Source of the DNA: Dongia_B soli
GTDB lineage: Bacteria; Pseudomonadota; Alphaproteobacteria; Dongiales; Dongiaceae
Reading direction: 5' to 3'
DNA: 64,000 bases
NCBI RefSeq assembly: GCF_034044715.1
Contig: NZ_JAXCLW010000005.1
Coordinates: 1-64,000, forward strand
Below, piece by piece: positions 16,741 to 24,151 of this stretch. The number at the start of each line of letters is the position of its first letter. The first letter of the stretch is position 1. A model generated the notes under the pieces. The model was not told the origin of the DNA and searched no databases. It was given only the letters and a program-made list of their open reading frames with translations. The position numbers and the translations under genes are program-made.

Positions 16741-17657
16741 TGCTGTTGTGTCCCGTCGTTTCGCGCCGCCAAGGCCTTAGCTGGATGCGAGGACCCGATC
16801 ATCGGGATCAGCTCGACGGATGTCAGCGGATCCTCCTCGATCTGGCGCAGACGATAATACAACACGGCCTGCAGCGTCGTCGTCAAATAGCTGGTGATGG
16901 CCGTCTCGATAATTGCGGCATAGTCACCGATGCGGGAGGGCAGGATTTCAGCCACCGAAGGAATGATACCGATAAGCGAAACGCAGCCGGCGATTGCCAT
17001 ATAACCGCCGATGGCGGCGAAGAAGATGAGAAGGAGTTTCCAGCGGCGGCCGCGCGTGAGGAAAAGAGCCTGCCGGACACTTGGCCAGAAACCACGCCGT
17101 TCAATAGCGACGACAGGCGTGAAGATGATGAAGCTGATATAGAACCCGATCAGCGAGAAGCCGGCCCAAAGGCCGATCAAGCTGTTGATGAAGCCCTTCC
17201 CGGCGACAAAACCATGGCCCACCAGGGCGATGGCGAGCGCCACAGCAAAAATCAGCAGGCCGGTAAAAAAGAGAAGCAATCCTAGAGCGACGCAAACGAT
17301 CAAGACGCGGCGAACCGCCCATTGCAGGGCTGCCTTGTAATCGACCCGGAAACTATCGAGATATTGCAGGCTGGCGAAGATCACGACCAGGCTGGTGAAG
17401 ACCGAAGGCAGGATGATCGCCGCCTGGATCAGATAATCAATGAAATTCGTGTTTAAACTTGGCGGCAGGCCGTATTCGGCCGGGCTGCCCGGTGTTACAA
17501 GAAAGAATCTCGGTGCGGCCCCGCAGAGCATGATGAGAAAAAGTGGCAGAAAATGCCGCCGCGAAAACGCTCCGGCATCGCGGAAAGCTTGTCGAAAAAG
17601 AAACACCGAATATCTCAATGTTTCAGGACGAGGGCCTCTCGCCGCTTCACCCACCAT
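16737..17657 (-). CDS. Multi-pass membrane protein of unknown function
   Basis: 306 residues with about six hydrophobic helices: near residues 38-55, 77-100, 115-150 (two), 165-187, 206-235 and 250-275. A cytoplasmic loop contains ERRGFWPSVRQALFLTRGRR, the type of amphipathic segment seen in the 'glycerophosphoryl diester phosphodiesterase membrane domain' and YciC-like families; I offer that only as a resemblance. There is no catalytic motif or signal peptide. Its end overlaps the dioxygenase gene by 4 bases, the only hint at function. Confidence 0.65.
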   Translation of the reverse strand: MVGEAARGPRPETLRYSVFLFRQAFRDAGAFSRRHFLPLFLIMLCGAAPRFFLVTPGSPAEYGLPPSLNTNFIDYLIQAAIILPSVFTSLVVIFASLQYLDSFRVDYKAALQWAVRRVLIVCVALGLLLFFTGLLIFAVALAIALVGHGFVAGKGFINSLIGLWAGFSLIGFYISFIIFTPVVAIERRGFWPSVRQALFLTRGRRWKLLLIFFAAIGGYMAIAGCVSLIGIIPSVAEILPSRIGDYAAIIETAITSYLTTTLQAVLYYRLRQIEEDPLTSVELIPMIGSSHPAKALAARNDGTQQQ

Positions 17658-17739
17658 GTTTCCCCCAACTTATCCGCGCATTCCCTGGATGCGCGCCCCG
17701 GCACAGATTACGCCATCCGTCCGATCGAAAGCCAGCCTC

Positions 17740-18279
17740 TCACCAACCGATCTTGAGACGCTGCAAGTCGGCCTCGCGTTGCGGTGCGTCGGAAGCCAGG
17801 AAGAATTCGTCGAGCTGCGGTGGAGCCACATCAGTACCGGCCAGCATGGCATGGGCCTGGCCGCGATGATGGATCTGATGCACGTAGAGATGGGCGAGGA
17901 TATCGCCGATAGTTTCGCGATAATCGACGCCGTCGCGCCGGTCGATGGCCACGATCCGCTCCAGATCGCTCTCGCCGAGGCTGTCGCAGAAGGCGATCAA
18001 CTGCCGGTCGGTCTCGCGTTGCGCCGGCGCCAGTTCCGCCATGGTGGAATATAGAATCTCCTCGTCAAAATAGGGCCGGCCGGTGCCCCGCATATCGGCG
18101 AGATAATTGCGGTCGACGATGAGGATGTGATTGAGCGTCGCCTGCAGCGAAGGAAAAAAGCTGATCCGCCTGGCAGAAAAATCGGCATCGCTCAATTTAG
18201 CGCAGGCATCCAGGAGGCGCGCATTCGACCAGGCATTGTTGCGGGCCATGGCGCGGAAATGATTGAGGAGCGATGGCAT
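17740..18279 (-). CDS. DinB family protein
   Basis: 179 residues from ATG 18279, which has GGAG at 18286-18289; an ATG four codons earlier is less well placed. Four-helix bundle of the DinB/YfiT type: MARNNAWSNARLLDACAKLS, then TLNHILIVDRNYLADM with the first metal His, and LYVHQIHHRGQAHAML with the other two, giving the complete His3 metal site. Such proteins are putative metal-dependent transferases for thiols such as glutathione or bacillithiol; the substrate here is unknown. Same strand as, and 59 bases downstream of, the XRE/S24-like regulator. Confidence 0.9.
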   Translation of the reverse strand: MPSLLNHFRAMARNNAWSNARLLDACAKLSDADFSARRISFFPSLQATLNHILIVDRNYLADMRGTGRPYFDEEILYSTMAELAPAQRETDRQLIAFCDSLGESDLERIVAIDRRDGVDYRETIGDILAHLYVHQIHHRGQAHAMLAGTDVAPPQLDEFFLASDAPQREADLQRLKIGW

Positions 18280-18338
18280 GGCAATCTCCATATCGAGCTG
18301 TGCCGGTGCGAGCTATACCGGGGACGTAACCGCGCGCT

Positions 18339-18983
18339 TTACGGTTTGATCCACAGAACCGGCGTTGCCGAGAGGAGGGCGATGTTCTCCTTTTCGCCAT
18401 TGCCGTCGGTCAAGGTATAGCGATCGAAATCGAAGCCGGGGGCGACATGGCCGAGGATCAGCTTCTTGTTGCCGAGACGGACGACTGAGAGGCGGCCGAT
18501 GGCGCTGGGCTCCACCGTTTCGCTGGGCTTGAAATAGAGCAGGCTGCCGCGCATCAGGACCGGGCGGAAGACATCGCCGATTGCACGGATGGCGACCGCA
18601 CCTTGCGGCAAACGGGACGGGGCATCAACCTGCTGTTTCGGCGCTTTGCCGTCCTGGCGGATTTCGCCGCTCCCATCGACCGTGCCGATCAAGGGGATCG
18701 GCCCCGCGAAAGATGCGGCGGTCCCGCTTTCAGAAATCCCATTGCCCGTGCCGGCTGCCTGGCTCAATTCCAGGCCCGCATTGCGTAACACGTCTTCCAC
18801 GGCGAGGCCGAGGAAATGCGCGATCTGTTGCGCTTCCGTCAATTGCATGGCACGGCGCCCCTGGAACATCAGGGTAATAGCCGAAGGATCGAGTTCCATG
18901 AAGCGCGCCATTTCCCGCTGGCTCTTGCCGGCAGTCTGAAGGGCGTCACGGAAAAATTGGTCGTTGATCGGGAGTAGTTTCAT
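18339..18983 (-). CDS. XRE regulator with S24/LexA-like C-terminal domain lacking the catalytic serine
   Basis: 214 residues from ATG 18983 (a TTG at 19001 would add six residues). HTH about residues 10-65 (DALQTAGKSQREMARFMELD, then SAITLMFQGRRAM). The C-terminal part resembles the peptidase S24 fold of phage repressors (IPLIGTVDGSGEI, then PQGAVAIRAIGDVFRPVLMR and DFDRYTLTDGNGE). Where active members have GDSMxP, this protein has GDVFRP, so the nucleophilic Ser is missing, and no Ala-Gly cleavage pair is obvious. It is therefore a repressor without self-cleavage. Operator-like palindromes cover its own start region. Confidence 0.8.
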   Translation of the reverse strand: MKLLPINDQFFRDALQTAGKSQREMARFMELDPSAITLMFQGRRAMQLTEAQQIAHFLGLAVEDVLRNAGLELSQAAGTGNGISESGTAASFAGPIPLIGTVDGSGEIRQDGKAPKQQVDAPSRLPQGAVAIRAIGDVFRPVLMRGSLLYFKPSETVEPSAIGRLSVVRLGNKKLILGHVAPGFDFDRYTLTDGNGEKENIALLSATPVLWIKP

Positions 18984-18988
18984 AAAGC

Positions 18989-19012
18989 CATTGTTGTTCA
19001 AATAACAATGGA
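18989..19012. promoter_or_regulatory. Palindromic operator at the start of the XRE/S24-like gene
   Basis: CCATTGTT (18989-18996) / AACAATGG (19005-19012) is a perfect 8-bp inverted repeat. It contains the 15-mer TTGTTCAAATAACAA (18994-19008), which differs at one base from 39650-39664. It overlaps the possible TTG start and sits 6 bases ahead of the ATG, as expected for autorepression. Confidence 0.65.
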
Positions 19013-19041
19013 ACGCAAGGGGAATGTTGGTATTGGCCCAT

Positions 19042-19099
19042 AACGCTACTAAATATAGCGTTGTGGCGGGGTAAAATGGTATTATTGTAATTAAAACAA
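19042..19099. promoter_or_regulatory. Further inverted repeats upstream of the XRE/S24-like gene
   Basis: AACGCTA (19042-19048) / TAGCGTT (19056-19062) is a perfect inverted repeat with 7-base spacer. TTGTAATTAAAACAA (19085-19099) fits the same TTGTWnnnnnAACAA pattern as the site at 18994. The AT-rich stretch 19040-19110 is the likely promoter. The rest of 19100-19224 shows nothing else. Confidence 0.5.
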
Positions 19100-19224
19100 C
19101 GATTTGACCTGCGCCGGATTATTCCGTCAAGCGAGAAGGGGGCATAAGCTGCGGTCTTCGCTGTCGAAAAGCAGCCGGGCAAGCGGCCCGTGAGGCGATT
19201 GACGGCAAGGCTGGTGGGCAGCGC

Positions 19225-19605
19225 TCAGCCGTCGTAGCGGCCGAAAGCGGCGAGGTAGAAGTCGCGTTCCAGCAGCTTGAAATTGCGCTGGGCTTCGATG
19301 AGGGCGGCGCCGAGATCGATTAAATTTGTCTCCATCTGATATTTCGATGGCGCCGCTGCAAAGAGCGGATCCTTGCCGGCAATGGCCAGCAGATAAAGCA
19401 CGGCGTCCCGCAGCTGCGCCGGCGTCATCGCCTCCAGCGTATCGGCACCGTAACGTTCAACGACATGGCGAAAACGCGCCGCTTCGACGGAACCCGCGAG
19501 ACGCCGCATTTGCCGCTCCTGCGCCATATCTTCCGGTCTCGCTTCTCCCTGACTCATGGCCGCCCCTGTCGTCATTGCGCCGCATGTTTTCGTATCTGTT
19601 TCCAT
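19225..19605 (-). CDS. Conserved-looking hypothetical protein
   Basis: 126 residues if started at ATG 19605 (METDTKTCG); the frame is open to 19665 but the upstream part is unconvincing. It is mostly helical: QRMRRLAGSVEAARFRHVVE, then YGADTLEAMTPAQLRDAVLY and a C-terminal helix ALIEAQRNFKLLERDFYLAA. No signal peptide, membrane segment, or metal site. I do not recognise the family. It stands alone between the regulator control region and an AT-rich stretch (19666-19917) that serves the next gene. Confidence 0.55.
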   Translation of the reverse strand: METDTKTCGAMTTGAAMSQGEARPEDMAQERQMRRLAGSVEAARFRHVVERYGADTLEAMTPAQLRDAVLYLLAIAGKDPLFAAAPSKYQMETNLIDLGAALIEAQRNFKLLERDFYLAAFGRYDG

Positions 19606-19917
19606 GACAAGCCGTTTGCTGTGTGAGGGTGTTGATATTATCTCAAAGAAGGCGGGTAACATCAATCTTCAGGCTTCCATTCCCACGACTTTTTTTTGAT
19701 TGCCGCAGGAAAGCATATCGCATCGCGTGTCATAGAGGGCGGCTGCGGGTCCCTCTCCCCGAGGCCGCGCCAGCGTGGGCTGACTTCGCGAAGAGCCGCT
19801 TGACCGCATCGCCGCGAAGAGGTCAAATGTTCACGTAATGTTCTCTCTCTATGCATAATTATCGATATTACGTAATTCTGGTCTACGGGTCAATCAGCGA
19901 ATTAGGAGGAACGTCGT

Positions 19918-20313
19918 ATGTTTGAGCGAAAAATGAAGATCAACCGGCTCGCGATAAGTGTCTTATTGGCGGGTGGCTGGATGAGCTGCACGAGCCCGGC
20001 AATGGCGGCGTCTTGCCAGCCCTGGCAGATCGATTGCAATGGCAAGGCGATGAATGGCGGAACTGTCGATGGTTACGGCAATACCTGGAACCAGAATCTC
20101 GGCGGCGGCTATAGCGATCAGAATGGCCGGAGCTGGAGCCAGAACATGAACGGCAACTGGACCCGCAGCGACGGCTATAGCGTGGAGAAAACCATGAACG
20201 GCTATCGCGACAGCCGCGGCGAAACCTTCGAACAGACACTGGGCGGCGGCTATCGCGGCAGCAATGGCACCGAATGCACGCAGCTCATTAGTGGCAATTG
20301 GAACTGCAACTGA
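19918..20313 (+). CDS. Secreted Asn/Gly-rich repeat protein
   Basis: 131 residues. AGGAGG at 19902-19907 supports ATG 19918. The N-terminal signal peptide ends at AMA-ASC. The mature part repeats a motif of about 17 residues: GYGNTWNQNLGGGYSDQNG, GRSWSQNMNGNWTRSDG, GYSVEKTMNGYRDSRG, GETFEQTLGGGYRGSNG. Alternating W/Q/N and glycine suggests stacked beta-hairpins, as in surface or amyloid-like proteins. Cysteines sit only at the two ends (two near the start, two at the C-terminus), allowing terminal disulphides. No homologous domain recognised. Probably periplasmic or surface-exposed. Confidence 0.75.
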   Translation: MFERKMKINRLAISVLLAGGWMSCTSPAMAASCQPWQIDCNGKAMNGGTVDGYGNTWNQNLGGGYSDQNGRSWSQNMNGNWTRSDGYSVEKTMNGYRDSRGETFEQTLGGGYRGSNGTECTQLISGNWNCN

Positions 20314-20339
20314 GCTGCGCTTGGCCGTGATCGCTAAGG

Positions 20340-21068
20340 TTAGCGCTTTAGAGCGGTGCTGATTTGCGCGGCGATCGGCTGAACGCTGGAGCGGATGCCG
20401 TTGGCCGCGCGTTGCGGATCCTTGAAGACGGCGTCCTTGCTGCGGAATTCATAGCCGCTCGAGGGCTGGAGCAGTGTATCGCCGCCATTATGCCGACGGG
20501 CGTAGCTGTAGATGTCGCTATAGAGGACGCGCTGGGTTTTGAGGTCGGTCAATTGCGCCCGCACCATGACGGCGGGTTCATACGGATTCCAGGTCCGATA
20601 AGCATAGCCGGCAGACGGGATCGCCAGGTCGAGCACCGCATCCGCCTGGCCCTTCAGCGAACTGTAGTCCGTGGAAAGCTCGCCCGGCCGCGCGGCCGCA
20701 AGGCTGACGACCGTCACCGTGTAACCGAGCTTTTGCAGATCGGCTTGCAAAGCGCTGCTGAGATCGGCGCCCAGCGTCAGATGTTGCGCCTTCATATCGC
20801 CGTTGAATTTCACATTGAAATCTTTTCCGGCATTGGCGGCTTTGACGCCCTCGGCCGTCAGCACGCCGAGAAGACCACCGCCATTATTGGCCCAGTCGCC
20901 ATTGGCGCCGAGCAGGAAAGGGGGATCCAGTGGCTTCACCACAGCGATCTTCTTGATGTTGGTGGCTTCTTTGGCCTGGAAGGACTGGCTTGCGCAGCCG
21001 GCCAGAAAAGATAAAGCCAGCAAAGCCGGCAGCAGGCGGCTCACCCGCCTTTTCAGATTTTTTGTCAT
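20340..21068 (-). CDS. Envelope lipoprotein A of a paralogous pair
   Basis: 242 residues from ATG 21068 (GGGGAAG just upstream). Lipobox LAGC at the end of a 25-residue signal. The mature part starts with a strand IKKIAVVKPLDPPFLLG and contains ADAVLDLAIPSAGYAYRTWN, YEPAVMVRAQLTDLKTQRVL, and a final helix. The same landmarks, spaced alike, occur in the lipoprotein gene 135 bases upstream. Fold probably alpha/beta of the CsgG or LPP20-adjacent kind, but I cannot assign a family. Outer-membrane-attached, facing the periplasm. Confidence 0.75.
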   Translation of the reverse strand: MTKNLKRRVSRLLPALLALSFLAGCASQSFQAKEATNIKKIAVVKPLDPPFLLGANGDWANNGGGLLGVLTAEGVKAANAGKDFNVKFNGDMKAQHLTLGADLSSALQADLQKLGYTVTVVSLAAARPGELSTDYSSLKGQADAVLDLAIPSAGYAYRTWNPYEPAVMVRAQLTDLKTQRVLYSDIYSYARRHNGGDTLLQPSSGYEFRSKDAVFKDPQRAANGIRSSVQPIAAQISTALKR

Positions 21069-21202
21069 CGCACTTCCCCAATGATGCGCGATAGCGCGCA
21101 CCTGAAATTCAACTCTTTGTATCCATTTCGGAGGAGGACGACAAGACGCTGCGGTATTCCGGCTGGTGGTGCAGTCGGTTCCTGAGATGCAGCAGGGCGG
21201 TG

Positions 21203-21955
21203 TTATCGCTTGATATCGTCTGCCACGACCTTGGCCATCACCGGCAGGGCGGCGCGGACGCCGTCGACGGCGCGGGCCGGATCGTCGAGAATGGCCCTGC
21301 CGTTCTTGAAATCGTAGCCGTTGTTGCAACTGACCACCTTGTCCTTGGTCCGGATCGCCGATGCATCGGCGCAATAATAGGTCCGTTGCAGCAAGATCTG
21401 GCCGGTAGCTGTCTCGGTCAGACGCGCATCCAGGCGCATTGCCGGCCGATAGGGTTGTCGATTGGCATGGGCATAACCGGCCTGCGGCACGACGAGGTCG
21501 AGCACCGCATCACTGCCGGCAATCTCCGGTCGGTTTTTCAGGGCCGCGACATCCGGCAAGAATTGGCCGGTCTCGGGATTGGGCACGGAGATGACGGTGA
21601 CCTGATAGCCGTCATCGCGCAATTCCTGCGCGATATCGGTGGCAAGCTCTGGGCCGATCGACAACTTCTGCTTCTCGACGTCATTGCGGAAGGTGACGAC
21701 CGTGACATTGCCAGTCACATTCGTTTTCGGAAGTTGCTCCAGCGGCACCATGCGGTCCTGCCGCCAGTAGAGATCGTAGAGCATCGGTTCGGCCGGCGTG
21801 ATCAAGGCGATCTTCTTGACCTGACCGAGGCCGGCCGGATTTGTGACATCGGGTGTTGGTGGCGTCGAACAGCCGGCAATAAGGGAAGCTGTCGCAATCG
21901 CCAGCAGAACACCCGTCGATCGTTGCATCGACTGCCCCGGCACCGTGTCACTCAT
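21203..21955 (-). CDS. Envelope lipoprotein B of a paralogous pair
   Basis: 250 residues, signal with lipobox IAGC. GAGGGA lies 9 bases ahead of ATG 21955. Shared with the downstream paralogue: a lysine-strand opening (QVKKIALITPAEPML versus NIKKIAVVKPLDPPF), AVLDLVVPQAGYAHANRQPY, RPAMRLDARLTETATGQIL, and a closing DDPARAVDGVRAALPVMAKV. B has a Cys pair absent from A (TYYCADASA and VVSCNNGYD). Same strand, likely one transcript. Function unknown. Confidence 0.75.
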   Translation of the reverse strand: MSDTVPGQSMQRSTGVLLAIATASLIAGCSTPPTPDVTNPAGLGQVKKIALITPAEPMLYDLYWRQDRMVPLEQLPKTNVTGNVTVVTFRNDVEKQKLSIGPELATDIAQELRDDGYQVTVISVPNPETGQFLPDVAALKNRPEIAGSDAVLDLVVPQAGYAHANRQPYRPAMRLDARLTETATGQILLQRTYYCADASAIRTKDKVVSCNNGYDFKNGRAILDDPARAVDGVRAALPVMAKVVADDIKR

Positions 21956-22133
21956 AGCGTCGCTCCCTCAAGGCCATCCCGCACGAATTGATCACGAGCG
22001 CATGTGATCTGTGGTTGTAAAGCCTAGGGAAAGCTCGCCTCGCAAGCAACGGCCTTGACGATCAAGATTATGCGAGGAATTCGCCGCTTGGTCGTGAAGA
22101 CCGGTTGGCGCGACCACGCCGAAAAGAGCCGGT

Positions 22134-22427
22134 TTAGCCGGGGTCCCCATCGCCCAGATGAGGGGCGGCCGGGCATGGCGCTCGATAGCGGCGGTGGCGC
22201 AGCCGGTCGGCGATCTCGTGGATCAGGCGCCAGACATCGCCTTCCTTCAGATGATCCGCCTGCCAAAGCACGGGCATCACCGGATCCGACATCAGATCGT
22301 CGAGCGTGGCTTCGCCGTGAAACCGGCCAAGGCGGAAGCCGGCATTGGATGTTGTTGATGCTATGGCTCGGTGGCCGTTCTGGCCGCCGATTTGCGGTGC
22401 GTTTTCGGGCATGGCCTGTATCGACAT
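22134..22427 (-). CDS. Small protein with DPVMPVLW motif (paralogue of 23047-23289)
   Basis: 97 residues from ATG 22427, preceded by AAAGGTG. The first 45 residues are low complexity; the core TLDDLMSDPVMPVLWQADHL and KEGDVWRLIHEIADRL matches SLDELLADPMMPVLWHAHGI and SEGDVRRTIADVAAR in the second small gene 0.6 kb away. The tail is Pro/His/Gly-rich and probably disordered. No signal peptide or metal site. I do not know this family; the WxxD-helix pattern suggests a small helical protein or a partner-binding domain. Confidence 0.65.
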   Translation of the reverse strand: MSIQAMPENAPQIGGQNGHRAIASTTSNAGFRLGRFHGEATLDDLMSDPVMPVLWQADHLKEGDVWRLIHEIADRLRHRRYRAPCPAAPHLGDGDPG

Positions 22428-22736
22428 CAGGGCACCTTTGTTTGAACTTGCTGCCGTTTGATGTCCGGCAGCTTGGGGGCTGATCTTGGCGGGAATTCGC
22501 CGTTTTCCTGGCAATGATTGGGAAAGAGGAAGCTTGGAAACGGAATCGAATGGAGAGGAACGTGGCAGGAAGTCTAATCGGCAATCTTAACATTATACTG
22601 CCGGGACGCAGATTTCCTGCGCCGACCCTGCAGGCCGCGTTGTGTGCCAGGCAGTAACGCGTGGCGGCGAGGAGCGCGCTAAAGCGGCGGGGGAACGGAG
22701 GCGAGAAAGTGGCGGATAGCCGAGCCCGAAAGCATG

Positions 22737-22816
22737 CAAGGGAACGCCAAGGTGTCCGCCGGCGCTTGGGGGCTCGCTCGGCAGGAACAGGGAGGACTCA
22801 TCTTGGCGTTCCCTTG
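22737..22816. repeat. Perfect 15-bp inverted repeat with 50-base centre
   Basis: CAAGGGAACGCCAAG (22737-22751) and CTTGGCGTTCCCTTG (22802-22816) are exact reverse complements, separated by 50 bases. This could be a long-loop RNA hairpin, or the ends of a tiny relic element. There are no flanking target-site duplications that I can see. Confidence 0.7.
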
Positions 22817-22952
22817 GGCAATGAACGCATGTGCCCGGTAGGAGTTCCCAAGTTTTTTCGGCAGCATGAAAATTTTCCCGGAAGCTGTCTTCCCACACGC
22901 ATTTCTGACGCCAGCCTGACGCGATCACCTCTTGGCGAAAGCCCAAATGAGT

Positions 22953-22978
22953 CGGCCGGCTTTCGGAAAAGCCGGCCG
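22953..22978. terminator. Perfect 11-bp hairpin, possibly bidirectional terminator
   Basis: CGGCCGGCTTT (22953-22963), loop CGGA, AAAGCCGGCCG (22968-22978). On the minus strand, transcripts of the small gene at 23047-23289 end just upstream of this stem. No U-run follows, so termination is likely but not certain. Confidence 0.5.
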
Positions 22979-23046
22979 CTTGAGCGTAGTTGGTGGCGTG
23001 GTCGTGGTGATGGTGGCGGACGCGTAAGGGGAGGCGTAATCTGTCG

Positions 23047-23289
23047 TCAGGTGTGCTGTGACTGATTGTGCCGATGCCAGAGGCCATTATCATGGCGGCG
23101 CGCAGCAACATCGGCGATGGTGCGGCGCACATCGCCTTCGCTGATGCCATGGGCATGCCATAGAACGGGCATCATCGGATCGGCCAGCAATTCATCGAGG
23201 CTGAGCTCGCGGCGCGTTTCGTGGTCGCTGTCATGCCCGGCCTGCGAGCCGCATGGATAACTCTCATAGGATTGGCTTTGATCGAACAT
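23047..23289 (-). CDS. Small protein with DPMMPVLW motif (paralogue of 22134-22427)
   Basis: 80 residues from ATG 23289, for which GAGG lies 6 bases upstream; ATGs at 23301 and 23313 are less well placed. Core SLDELLADPMMPVLWHAHGI then SEGDVRRTIADVAAR matches the other small gene nearby, including acid-rich LDxLxxDP, the invariant MPVLW, and EGDV. The C-terminal tail is His/Asn-rich. No family recognised. The pair is the clearest recent duplication in the window. Confidence 0.65.
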   Translation of the reverse strand: MFDQSQSYESYPCGSQAGHDSDHETRRELSLDELLADPMMPVLWHAHGISEGDVRRTIADVAARRHDNGLWHRHNQSQHT

Positions 23290-23623
23290 CCCGCACCTCA
23301 TTCGTTTCTTCATTGCGCCGGTCGTTGTCGTTGCGTCGTCGGTTGCGACATTCGCCAGCGGCTCTTTCTATGGGACGGAAGATAGATGTCGAACGTGGCG
23401 AGACTTGGGCAGTCGGATGAAGCTTTGGTCACGATATTGTTAGCCGCCATCGTATCCCGGTGTGAGGATGCAACGCGCCCTGAGCTGTTGACTCCTGCAT
23501 CAGGCAATTTGACTCAAATTCCCGACGAGGTTTCAAATGATTTCAGCCGAAGTTCCAGCGAGGCGATGGCTGAGGCAGAGGCGAACGCCCGATAGAAGGC
23601 GGCATCGATATTGGGAGTAGATG

Positions 23624-24142
23624 ATGAGCAATTTCGGCGACTTCACGGATACGGATACCTTGCGGTTGGTGCGTGTGCTGCTGGCTAAACCGGCCCAGGT
23701 GTGGACCTATCTCACGGAACCGGAGAAGCTCTCCACTTGGCTGGCGGAAGCGGAAATCGATCTCAAGCTGGGCGGCCGCGTGCAACTGCACATGTTGGCG
23801 AAGGATGGGCCGGCGGCGCAGCGCCCGATGATCCACGGCACCGTCACGCGCTGTGATCCGGCACAGCTATTGGCCTTCACTTGGCGGGATTCGACCTGCG
23901 GCATCGATGCGCCGGAGACGGAAGTCTGTTTCGAGTTGAGCCAGCAGGGCGAGAAGACGGTGTTGACGCTGATCCATCACCGCTTGCCGGCGGAATGGCT
24001 GGCGCCGGTCGGTGGCGGCTGGCATCTGCTGCTGGAAGATCTGCAGAACCGCCTGCTCGGGCGCCGGCCCGAGCCTTTTATGCCCCGGGCGCAGGCGATC
24101 TTTCCGGAATATGAGACGCGGGCGAAATCGATCCGCGGTTGA
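23624..24142 (+). CDS. SRPBCC domain protein
   Basis: 172 residues; ATG 23624 sits 6 bases after GGGAG (23613-23617), ATG 23621 only 3. Bet v 1-like fold: LRLVRVLLAKPAQVWTYLTE, LSTWLAEAEIDLKLGGRVQL, then HGTVTRCDPAQLLAFTWRD and LSQQGEKTVLTLIHHRLPAE. This is an AHSA1-type protein, third of this fold in the window, without an ArsR partner. Stops 9 bases before the MFS transporter's stop on the other strand. Ligand unknown. Confidence 0.85.
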   Translation: MSNFGDFTDTDTLRLVRVLLAKPAQVWTYLTEPEKLSTWLAEAEIDLKLGGRVQLHMLAKDGPAAQRPMIHGTVTRCDPAQLLAFTWRDSTCGIDAPETEVCFELSQQGEKTVLTLIHHRLPAEWLAPVGGGWHLLLEDLQNRLLGRRPEPFMPRAQAIFPEYETRAKSIRG

Positions 24143-24151
24143 CCGCCCAGA

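Larger units (their letters stand above)
22428..23046. other. Intergenic region with strong inverted repeats
   Basis: No convincing gene over 619 bases. It holds two features described separately: a perfect 15-bp inverted repeat at 22737-22816 and a perfect hairpin at 22953-22978. The longer open frames here have no ribosome binding site or recognisable motif. Confidence 0.5.
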
